This document shows, in pieces, positions 24,190-33,772 of a stretch of DNA of 64,000 bases. The DNA is from Diaporthe sp. PMI_573 (Eukaryota; Ascomycota; Sordariomycetes; Diaporthales; Diaporthaceae). The DNA lies in contig JAJTUP010000059.1 in the NCBI GenBank assembly GCA_021399435.1, positions 62,001 to 126,000 of the forward strand. The letters run 5' to 3'. Position 1 is the stretch's first letter. Each line of letters starts with the position of its first letter. The notes beneath the pieces were generated by a model that saw nothing but the letters and a program-made list of their open reading frames with translations, was not told the DNA's origin and searched no databases. The position numbers and the translations under genes were made by a program.

Positions 24190-25458
24190 CCTGGCACTGA
24201 TAAGTCAAGAAGGTCGAAGAATGGCTCGACTTGACTGGAGCAAGCTGAATGGAGCACGGAACGAGTGGCTTGAGTGAGGTGAGGCGAGAGAGGGTGCAGG
24301 AATGAGAGTTTTCGAGCTTCGGCCCCAGCCACCTGAATGGCGAAACGCAATGCGCCGCGGTGCGATGAAGCGACTGTGGTGGTAGCTATGCAGCAACTGG
24401 AGATGTACGGAGCATGTCCAGGGAATGCTTGGATCCCAGGCTGGTAAAAATGGAGGAGGTTGGCAGTTGAAATCCCCAATTGGCTTCTCGAGGAGAGGAG
24501 ACAGGGAAGCAGGCAGTGCCAGGCACGATAATAACACCCGAGTATGCAGGTCTTGCCGGGCCTTGTTGATGCCGCAGAGGATGTAAGTGGTATCCACAGC
24601 AACCATGCGGGCGCCTCGGCTGCAGCAGGCGATTTTGGAGGCTGGGGGTGGAGGTGGGCTGGGAGCTACCGCTCGGTGGCACGTCATTCAGCACACCCTT
24701 GCTGCGCCTGCTCCAATGGGCGGCTCCACACAGTGGAGAAATAAGTGGGCTCGCAACAATCGATAACTCTATACGATGGGCCTGCAAGCATGACACAGAC
24801 TTCTGCTTCTGCCAAAATAGAAAAGCGATGGCTGGGAAGGCAGGCAGGAGTCTGATGCTGAAAACACGCGATCCCACAGCGGAGACAAACAATCGCAGCG
24901 CGACCCATTGCGCGCGTGGGTGCCCAACCTCACATCCTGCAAAACACCAGCAGCGCTTGCTGGTGGCGGAGATTGCCGTGTAATACCTAGTCAGGCGGAG
25001 GAGAGGCGTGTTGATTTCCCCATCCTGTATCACTTGCAACCTGGCCGTTCTCGGTAGACAGGTCGCAGGGATCGAGATTACCAGTTACTAAAGTGAAGAA
25101 TGGGCAGGAAGTCGGAGGCCAGACAGACTGACAGTTGGCTACTGCTGTCCTCGAGATGGCCCTCGAGAAGTGCGCGCTGTCTGTTCTGTAATGCCCGGAT
25201 TGCGGGATCTATACGAGCTGCAGACTCAGCGAGAGCACAATGCGCACGGTACAGCTACCCACAAGGGTTGGTATTCAGCAAGACAAGTCCCAGTGAGATT
25301 CAGTTTATGTTGGCTCTGCCCCGTCGTACCTGGTTGTTGTCCAGACCCATCTGCAACTCAGCCCTGTAATGGGGTCGCTTGGCCTTGACCTTGGACCTTG
25401 ACACTTGCTGCCCAGTCCCATCGCGTGCCAGTGGAGGCCGTCACAGTGGGACTGATGC
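24190..25458. other. Intergenic upstream of chitin synthase
   Basis: About 1.27 kb containing the chitin synthase promoter and the 3' flank of the ABC gene. Overlapping reverse frames (24078-24687) look like leader sequence, without conserved motifs. Nothing else seen. Confidence 0.55.
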
Positions 25459-27459
25459 TTAAATTCTCCCGACATTCCAAATCTCGCTCCACCTTCTCGC
25501 ATCTGTCCTCAGTGGGCCGTCCAGCCGCCCGAATCTCGCTGGCTGTTGAGAGTTCGCCTCGGGTAGGCACAGCCACTCCCGCACGGTATCGGGCACCTCC
25601 TCCTTGATGTGGCTGATACAAATGAGGGCCTGCTGGTCCGACAGGCCGAGTACCTTCACATTGCCGGCTGTTGCTTGCTCGCTGTCGACCACTTCGGTCC
25701 CCGTGGCAGAGCTGGAGCCCCTTCGCCCCGTGGCATGCGCATACGTCTTGGCCTCTCCGTGAGCGAGGAACAGCATGCACTTGTCCCTGACGCCCTCGTC
25801 CATGCCACTGAAGGCTTCGTCGAGGACGACAATGTCTGGGTTCTTGATCATCGATCGGATGAACAATAGGACGCGCTGGGCGCTGAATGATATCTCGCCG
25901 AAGATGTAGTCGCTCGCCCACGAGACGTCAGCTGCCTGCTTAGCCGCCGTCTTCTGATATGATGGGTTCAACTCGGGCTCAAACCACCGCAAGCTCGCGT
26001 CGACCTTTGCGCGGGCTGCACCATCAAGCTTCGCCGTCATCACGAACGTGTCAGCCCACGCATTTTCTATGACTTGTCGGACCGTCAGTCGTTTCGGGAT
26101 GTGCTGATGGACCTCTGGGCTGGAATGGCCCACTCGTCGCTGTATATCCCAAAAAGTCAACGGCAGCTCTCGGGACCCGGGCTCTGGTAGGCGGGTGCGG
26201 CCAAACAGCTTTATCGGCAAGGAGTATGACTGGGGGTGGTCTGAACAAAGCAGTGACACTATTGTCGTCTTGCCAGAGCCGTTGGGACCGAAGACACCCC
26301 ATCTCTCACCTCGCCGAACGGTCCAGGATAGTCCTTTGACGGATTCGCCATTCTCTTCTACTGCCCAGTTGCCAAGAACGATGTTGTCTCCGTATTTCAC
26401 CTGGCAGCTCTCCATTTCAACCACTGGCTCCCCTAGTGATCCCGGGGTCTTCTCTTGAGTCGGCTGAGGCACTGCTGCGCTGGAAAACGTCCCGCCTTCT
26501 TCACCCAAGCCGGAGCCCGTGACGCCACTCTCGGTCAGCGTATGGCCCATATCTCCGAGGGCCTTCACCGGCATCTTCTCGTCCTCGGCCAAGCCGCCCT
26601 TTCGCACGCCTCGGACGTACTTGCGCAGCCCTTCCATCACCGTCTCCTTGTCGCCCATTGCCCCAACTTGGCAATCACTTCTTAGGTATACCAGATGTGT
26701 AATCCAGTCCGGTAGAGGATCCTGCGGCCTCGCACCCAGAACAAGCCTTGGTGAAGCCTTGGTAGCCATTGACTTCAACAAAGGATTCAACGATGCCACT
26801 GTGGGCGGATCGAGCCCCATCAGCGGCTCATCGAGCAACAGAACCTCAGGTCTGGTGAGTAGCGCTCTCGCAATGCGTGCCCTTCTACCCTGTCCGTTCG
26901 ACAGGAATGCCACAGGGAGATCCAACAGCGGCTGGAGCTTCAAATCCGTTGTGACCCTCTCCAGGAGTTCCGCGGTGATGGCAGCGTCGTCATCAGGAAG
27001 GGAATACGGGTTCAGTTCCGTATTGCCAGTGAGATAGTCCTTGAGCGAGAAATCCGTGATCTCCCGCCGGGATTCGTAACGCGCGGACAGATATGCCGAT
27101 GTAGCTGGGCCCAGCCCCCCGCCGGACTTCTCTGCGTCGAAACCGACATATTGGATCGCCTTGTTGGCAGCTCTTAAACGATGTGGAACAGCATCAGTGG
27201 CTAAATAGGGGAACGACCGTGCCGTTGCGGGGATGCTCAGGTGTTGGCCTCTCAGGACCTGTAAGAATGTAGTCTTCCCCGACAATGATGGACCCAGCAC
27301 TGCCCAGTGGTGTTGTGAGCTTGGGTCAGAGGGCAGCTCAAAGGACAACTCTGAGAATAAAGGCGGGTTTGGGTGAGCTACGTGAGCATTTGGGTGATGG
27401 CGATAGAACGTGCCATTGGCTATTCGCACAATAGGAGGTCGCACCGGTATAGGCCTCAT
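25459..27459 (-). CDS. Soluble tandem ABC ATPase (YDR061W/ModF-like)
   Basis: Intronless, 666 residues, two nucleotide-binding domains and no membrane spans, so it is not a transporter by itself. Half 1: Walker A GPSLSGKT at 56-63, signature LSNGQ(GRRARIARAL), Walker B VLLLDEP near 205. Half 2: Walker A GPNGSGKT near 389, a degenerate signature (ISFSAQRVLLFIRSM) and Walker B IVVLDEAFSGMD near 543. The layout matches the little-studied yeast YDR061W group and bacterial ModF/PhrA-like proteins. The second signature departs from LSGGQ, suggesting asymmetric ATP sites. Its cellular role is unknown. It is divergent from UMP1, 408 bp away. Confidence 0.9.
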   Translation of the reverse strand: MRPIPVRPPIVRIANGTFYRHHPNAHVAHPNPPLFSELSFELPSDPSSQHHWAVLGPSLSGKTTFLQVLRGQHLSIPATARSFPYLATDAVPHRLRAANKAIQYVGFDAEKSGGGLGPATSAYLSARYESRREITDFSLKDYLTGNTELNPYSLPDDDAAITAELLERVTTDLKLQPLLDLPVAFLSNGQGRRARIARALLTRPEVLLLDEPLMGLDPPTVASLNPLLKSMATKASPRLVLGARPQDPLPDWITHLVYLRSDCQVGAMGDKETVMEGLRKYVRGVRKGGLAEDEKMPVKALGDMGHTLTESGVTGSGLGEEGGTFSSAAVPQPTQEKTPGSLGEPVVEMESCQVKYGDNIVLGNWAVEENGESVKGLSWTVRRGERWGVFGPNGSGKTTIVSLLCSDHPQSYSLPIKLFGRTRLPEPGSRELPLTFWDIQRRVGHSSPEVHQHIPKRLTVRQVIENAWADTFVMTAKLDGAARAKVDASLRWFEPELNPSYQKTAAKQAADVSWASDYIFGEISFSAQRVLLFIRSMIKNPDIVVLDEAFSGMDEGVRDKCMLFLAHGEAKTYAHATGRRGSSSATGTEVVDSEQATAGNVKVLGLSDQQALICISHIKEEVPDTVREWLCLPEANSQQPARFGRLDGPLRTDARRWSEIWNVGRI

Positions 27460-27867
27460 GATGCAGTATGATAGTTCATGAATTGTGAGCGAGCCACGTC
27501 AAAGTGGGTAATAAGTCGACTTGAGTGTTCGGCTTTAACGGGGATAATTCCAGCGGTACGTACCTGCCTGGAACACGTACTGAACTGTGCCCCAGGGCCC
27601 AGGGGGCCGCTTAAGTTTCCTGGCCCGTGCACGCCATTACGCGAAGCAGCTCGGCAGCCTGCCAGTGCTGCTTGAGCTTCAATGGCCGGCAGACCCTCAG
27701 GAGCGGCCCAGCTTGTCAACTTTGAACTTCCATGACCTCGCAAACCACATCACAACAGAACTTGTCAACCTTCCCAGCCGACGCATAAACATAGCTGCTC
27801 TGCCAAATAAGTAGCAGCTTCCCCTCACCCCTTCCCACCTCCGATAACCCACAAGAAACCCGCCACG
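27460..27867. other. Intergenic: shared upstream region of the ABC ATPase and UMP1
   Basis: Compact 408-bp divergent promoter region. No proteasome-associated control element was recognised by eye. No gene seen. Confidence 0.6.
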
Positions 27868-28424
27868 ATGGTAAGCCCAAGCCAACCAACCAGCCCGCCA
27901 CCACCCAGGCGACAGCACAGCTTCATGCACACGCCTTACTGACAAGATACAACCGCCAACAGTCGATGCGCATAGTCCCCGCCGACGACCACTCGTCGAC
28001 CTTCAGCCACATCCGCCCAAGCGAGCACGGCGCCCCCTCGGCACCAGGCCTGCACGACACCCTCCGCGCGGGCGTGGGCCCGGACCCCTTCACATCGGCC
28101 AGGGACTCGACCGCCCCGGCGTCCACCCACCCCCTCGAGTCGCGCCTGAAGCGGTGGGAGTCGACGCAGGAGGCCCTGCGCATGGAGATGCTGCGCAAGA
28201 CGTACGGCGTCGCGGAGCCCATCCGCCGCGGCATGGAGCTCAAGATCACCCAGCAGGGCGAGTGGCGGCCGATGGCCCTGGGCGGCGGCGGCTCCGCGGG
28301 CGTGCACGAGGAAATACTGCGCGGCAAGGACACCTCCATCACCTGGGAGGACGTGTACACGGGCGAGGAGCAGAGGGCCGTCGTCGGCGTGCACGAGGAG
28401 ATGGAGAGGAAGCTGAAGATGTGA
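27868..28424 (+). CDS. UMP1: Proteasome maturation factor Ump1/POMP
   Basis: Chaperone of 20S proteasome half-mers, degraded on maturation. Two exons, 27868-27870 and 27963-28424, give 154 residues. The first coding exon is only the ATG: ATG then GTAAGC, with acceptor CAACAG joining to TCGATGCGCATA, so the protein starts MSMRIVP as in other fungal Ump1. Family motifs are GLHDTLRAGVGPDPF, HPLESRLKRWESTQEALRM, the hallmark EPIRRGMELKI, and WEDVYTGEE near the end. Alternatively translation starts at the in-frame ATG at 27966 (MRIVP), losing two residues; the splice motifs favour the spliced form. Confidence 0.93.
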
Positions 28425-29160
28425 GCGGGGGCCGGAGGCGGTGACGGGCGTCGACGTTGAACGACCGGCATGGGATCATACGACCTGGACGCCTTAGGGT
28501 CAGGACATAAGCCTGCTCAACATGGGAGAGGCTCTGTACAGATATCGACAAATAGAGGCCGCCTGGGCTGGGCTAGACATTGCGAATGGCAGATTACTGC
28601 ATTCGCTTCATCTCAGATCAAAGCGAATGAGGGTGGGCAGCCATGCGTTTCTAATGACTGATTTCTATCCAAAGCTATGGACAATGTTTGCCTCGCTCAT
28701 CTTTTGTGTGTTCATGTGGGGAGTACAGTGATGATGACGATGCCAGGTTAGTGGAAACATCCGCTGCGATAACAAAAACCAAAACATTACCCGATGTATT
28801 GCGCCAACGATTCCCATCCCATCCGAATCCTCTTGATTAGAAAAAGAAAAGAAGTAATCCGAATGCCGTAGCGAACAGATCTGTTTCAACGGCGTGATGC
28901 CCCCCGGGTCAAAAAAAGAAATGCAGTTCGGGAGCGTATGATAACATAGAGTGTGGTGGGAAAGGGGGCCGACGGTCACATCAAACAAAATCACCCAGCC
29001 ACGTTGCCGCCGCGTGTGCCTCCTGCCAGCCCGCAGAACAGCCCGCGGCGGACCAAAGTCACGCATGCTCACGCGTCGCGTGTGATCAGGACCACCATGG
29101 CGTCCGAGAGCATTTACTGCCTAGACATTCGGGACAGCCCGGGCCATAATGCCGTGGTCA
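28425..29160. other. Intergenic between convergent UMP1 and the ubiquitin-like gene
   Basis: 3' flanks of two convergent genes; no gene seen. Confidence 0.6.
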
Positions 29161-29956
29161 TTATAATATGACGCAGCAGCCCGAACCTCCCTCGGAATTT
29201 CGGCCGCCACTGCTGCCGCTCTTGCCCTTCCCTGCTTCGTCTTCCTCTAACATTTCGGCCGGTTTGACGGACATGTGAACGACATTTGGTATCTCGCGGC
29301 TGAACTGGTATTCTGTAAGGAGAGATCACATCAGTACCAAGACATATATATACTAACACGGCCTTGAATCCCAAGTCGTTTGGGAAGAGAGTCATACTTT
29401 TCAATTGTTCCTTATCGTCTAGCAGTTTTCCGAAGTGAATCAGCCGTATGCTGCTGGGGCTGGCTGGCTTGCCCTCCCATTCGTCGCGCCACTCCCGAAG
29501 TATGAGCTCCTTCAACTTGTAGACGCTAACACTGAAGGGGTCCTTCTTGCCGTTCTCGGTGACCTCAGGTACCTCCACGTTCCGCTTTGCCAGGTACTTG
29601 TCGTCGATTTTATATGGGTGGCGTGCCCCCGTAGGGAGCAGCAATGTGATGTTGCATACGGGGCCATCTGCAGGATTGGAAGGCGAACCGTCGGGATCGT
29701 CTGCGGCTCCTATGCTGAGGGAGTCTGCTCTATCCTGGCGGCTTGATGGTTGTTGCACCTCCTTCTCCTTGCCCTTGACCGATGTGGATGATGCCGCGGC
29801 GTCTGCGGTAGCGGGGTCGTCATCTTTAGCCGGGACATCAGGCACTGAAGAGTCTATCTTTTTCATCTCGACGGCGCCCTGAGGCTGCTGAAGGGGCTCC
29901 TTGGGCTCCGTCGAGCCGCCTTGGCCACCGGTCATATGGGGCTGAGGCTCGGCCAT
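29161..29956 (-). CDS. Membrane-anchored ubiquitin-like protein (UBL3/MUB-like)
   Basis: Two exons, 29956-29398 and 29312-29161, give 236 residues. An acidic disordered half (about 100 residues) precedes a ubiquitin-fold domain: VCNITLLLPTGARHPYKI, VYKLKELILREWRDEW, SSIRLIHFGKLLDDKEQLK, then across the intron KYQFSREIPNVVHMSVKP. The C-terminus is CCVIL with CVIL as a CaaX box, so prenylation and membrane anchoring are expected as in UBL3/MUB; there is no diglycine, so it is not a conjugated modifier. The donor AAAA-GTATGA restores the domain, whereas reading through loses its last strand. The frame is open upstream to an ATG at 30202, but that part crosses a 12-G run and looks like leader. 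Confidence 0.85.
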
Positions 29957-31605
29957 CGTGCGATTGTTGGCAAAGGGTGATGCCCAAGGCAAAAGGCAGG
30001 GAATTGAACGGGAAGCAAAAGAACCAGCCCGGCGCCGAACTAATTCATATGTGGTGATTTGACGCTCGAGGGGAACCACGTCGTTGGGACACAAACGAGG
30101 TTTTTGGGGGGGGGGGGCGAGTTCCGATGAATGGATGTCGTCGGGGTCGGCAGCACGGGGCACGGGGCACGGGGGGCGTCGAAACAGGGATGGGGACAGC
30201 ACCTAATAAGCCAGGGTTGCTGAAGGGAGGGCGGATGGATCAATGCGAGCCCGGGCAGAAGTGGATGGCTGATATGTGTTTGTCGTCGGTGATTGAGCGA
30301 TCAGTGCACGAGTATGTAAGGAGGAGGAATTGGCAACTGGTAAGTATCTGTGGTGTAATTGAGAGAGCAAACCACCAGATTGGCCGGTGTTGGAAATGGT
30401 TAGGCTGTTTGATGACAGGATGGACGTCCGGCAATCGCGCTTGGTGGAGCCCGGGTCCCTGACGAGTACAGCACTGTGTGGCTAGAGTCCGCCGTGTTAC
30501 ACCAGGCAAGGTGGGAGGTGCAGGACGGACAGAGGCATGTGTTGGGCACGCCGCACATCTAAGAAGGACCGCAGCAGCTCTCCAAGGCTCATGAGCGGGT
30601 GGAAAAGCTGGCGGTGATCGGGTTTGCAAACCAGCAACGGCTGCACTGTGCAATGCAATTGGGGTTGCGCCGGGGGCCTGGCCGAAGACGTTGTGAAGGA
30701 TCAAAGCCCAGGTGGGCTGCTGGGCAGATCTGGCGAGAGAGGGGGTGTGAGCCAAGCTACGGGGTACTAAACTACCTAGGTAGCACGCTAGGTGGTGGAC
30801 GGCTGATCCGTCCAAGGCTCTGGCTTCGGTTATCAATCCACTACCTAGGTGGTACCTGGGTACCTGGGCAGTCGTATCTTGACCGTGTCATGTCATGAAA
30901 ACAAACAAACACGAACTTGGGACCCCCAGAGTCGGGCGGTGGGGTTTCGAAGAGGAGGAAGAGGCACGAAGTCTTGATTGCAAATAGAGACTAGGGTCGT
31001 ACTGTCCCAGGCGGGTTAATTAGGTGGGCGGGGTGGGCGCGGCTCGTTCCTTCCTCTTTACCCCTGTTCTCCGGAGGGTATCTGAGAGTACTGTGTGCAC
31101 ACTGCACAGTAATGACAGTCGCCCATCCCCACCGCTTGGACCTGAGCCTCAGTACACTACTTTCCCAGCTGACACAGGGACCTACTGGCATTGCTACCAT
31201 CTTTGCCCTTGGATGCGCGTCGTCTGGGAGCTGTCTGCCAAGTGCTCTGACCCCGTTTGATCTGAATGCACGCCTGGGGACGGCCCGCCACTTGGACAAG
31301 GTCACCCTCCCTACCGCCATGCACAATGTAGATGATGGTTTGAAAAGTATAGAGCTTGTACTCTCTGTCATCAACTGCTAAGAATCTGCCACGGCATTGC
31401 TGCTAGTGAACATGGTAAATCAAAGTGCACAACACCAGAAGAGATGACACCAAGAGTCTCGCATATTGCAGCCGGCACGCGTGTCAACAGAGCTGCTCAG
31501 CCACTGCCGTTTTGCTGTTCATCAATAGCGCGAAGTCGTTCCTAGCACCAGAAGAAATAACATGATGGACCCCAGCTTGCGGAGAAGACTAGCCCCAAGT
31601 TCCTT
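29957..31605. other. Intergenic, 1.65 kb
   Basis: Contains a 12-G run (30106-30117) and palindromic ACCTAGGT elements (CTACCTAGGTAG at 30772-30783, CTACCTAGGT at 30841-30850). Short frames on both strands lack protein character. No gene supported. Confidence 0.5.
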
Positions 31606-32050
31606 TCAGAGGTCCCCCCAGTAGGGAGTGGTCTCTCTGTGCTTTGTCTGGTGTCCGCCATCTGTGCTTTGATCGGCACTTCTGGGTGCGTGCTGGGACT
31701 CGACGTCAAACCCGCGTCGACCTTGCTCCATCATGGAATCTTGGGACCCCTCTAACGATGCGGTGGACTTTCGTTTTGAATCTTGTCTGTGCTTTTCAAG
31801 CATGAGCCAGACGAGGACGACGAGCGCGAGACCTACAGCACCTCCTATTGGCCCCCCGATCACACCACCCAAGTAGTGACCTGTGTGGCCGATTTCTGGA
31901 CCCTGGTCGATATTTGAAGCGTTGGCAACTATATTGTGCTCGACAGAGTCAGTCGCTATTCCTGAAAAGAAGCATTTTCTACCACACACCAGTGCTATTG
32001 TAGCCGGGAAAGGTTATATTCCCAGGCAAAGGCGAGTCTTGGTTTCTCAT
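31606..32050 (-). CDS. Candidate small single-span membrane protein
   Basis: Not recognised. Two exons, 32050-31990 and 31928-31606, would give 127 residues; the 61-bp intron has donor GTGTGT, a CTGAC branch-like site and acceptor ATATAG. The short N-terminal part carries three N-glycosylation sequons (NIT, NST, NAS). One long span follows (GGVIGGPIGGAVGLALVVLV), then a basic HRQDSKRK stop-transfer and a hydrophilic Ser/Gln/His-rich tail ending YWGDL. That is the layout of the end of many fungal cell-surface sensors. No signal peptide is visible, so upstream exons may be missing, or this may be the remnant of a longer gene. Low confidence in the 5' end. Confidence 0.4.
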
Positions 32051-33772
32051 CCTCTCACGCTTCAAAGCCGGACCGTGCTGTTGATACTGACCGTGCTATA
32101 AGAGTTTTGAATCAAAGTAAGCTGTGAGGGGCAATTGTTGAGGCTGTCTGACTGTCGTGTGGTGCTCGAGAAGTCAGAACTCGAAGACAAGTTCATCACT
32201 GACGAGATCGGCCAAGGCCCCGGCCAAGGCCACTCCGCCGAGCTGATGAACACCTCGGAATGCCTGGGTACCTGGGGGCACGCAGGCTCTGTTCTTAGAT
32301 TCACGCCTTTCAACAGCAATATTCGTGGAAATGTGGCCGTTCTTCGGAGACTTGTCTGGTCTTAGACAATACGGATGTAACAAAGTCAGGTTCGCGTAAC
32401 TGGCAAGTCCGGCGGAACTCGGTATTCGTCGTGAAGACAGGTGCCGGGGGAATCAGCCATCGGATGGCATAAGCGATATTTGGAAGCCCATTGTCCTACG
32501 GAGAAAACCTGGATGAGAGGACTGGACAGGGATGCGGTGGAAAAGGGCTATGCGCGACAACCTTGCCATCACGTTACTTCTGATAGGCTTCTTCAAAGCA
32601 CAGGATGCTGGAAGGCTGAAGCCATTCCCAAGTCGTTTGCCTACAACGGTCTCGTGGTGACATCTGGGCATTACTACAGACAACTATGTTAGAAAGTATC
32701 CGCTCCTGACATTGCGAGAGGCCACCATTGTTCGACCTATTCAGGATGAGCCGTAGTGCCAAAACCACACTTTCCAGCCAAACAGCTGTGGCTGCGCAAG
32801 CTAAAAAGGCAGATCGAGCATCGAACGGAGACAAAACCACAGTCATTTCGACGTGCAATGGCCAGGTGCGATGGGCCTCGATAGGAGAGACATGATAACT
32901 TCTGAAAGCTGGGACGTGATCGCCCACGCCCATTATGCAGGTTTGCAAGCTACCTAATACGCTACCCGTCCTTTCATGACACTTGCTAGGGCCTGGCCAT
33001 GAACTGACTGCAAAAAGTGGCGCGCCCGCCGGCTTCCTCGCCCGACCTATTGGAAATGGCTCAGAGTCTGCGCACCCTCTTGGGCCCCTCAATCCTTCTA
33101 GACCCTTTGATTTATTCTCCGGCCATGTAAGTGACGCTGAGGAAAAGTTGCACGTGAGCCATGTGGGAAAGGGGTTGTGCATTTGGTACCCCAGATCGAG
33201 ATGCATTGGATATTTTGCCACAGGAGTCGGCACACAGCCGTGTCTTTTGCAAAGCGTACTGGTCTTAACCTCGAACCGGTCCAATCAGACTTGGCCCTTC
33301 TATTGGAGAGTCTTCCGTAGGATCGTCTCTGGGGCAGTCCTGAAATAAACTCCCGTAGAATAACTTTATATAGGATGGCATACTGTAGGACAAATTCACT
33401 ATTTCGCATGGAGTTTGTGTAGTAAGGCCTTGCGTGGACAGACTGGGCCGTCAACATTCCTGCCTGCTTCTTCTGATGCAAATGCAATATCTTTGTTCTT
33501 CGTTCTTCCCATACAATCGCCGTAGTCTAAAAAGTATTCTATTTCACGGTCGATAAAGTACATGAAATGCCAAGGCAGAGACCCTTGAGCAGTCCTATGG
33601 TCATCACATAAGTGGTATGCACTGAGAACACTAAGCACATCAAGGCACGGTAAATCCTTAGTTCGATATAATTACTGCCTCTCTTTATATATACACTTCC
33701 CGAACATAAGACACGTAGACATCCATTTGCTTATGATATCCTTGGATCACCGTCAACATGGTTGTGTCCCCA
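32051..33772. other. Intergenic, 1.7 kb
   Basis: No supportable gene. A reverse frame at 32574-33284 has mixed composition and no motif. Upstream exons of the small membrane protein could lie near 32060-32320, but I could not connect them. Confidence 0.5.

Noticed and set aside
29957..30202. 82-residue upstream extension of the ubiquitin-like protein
   Set aside because: Open and in frame, but it crosses a 12-G run and shows no protein character.
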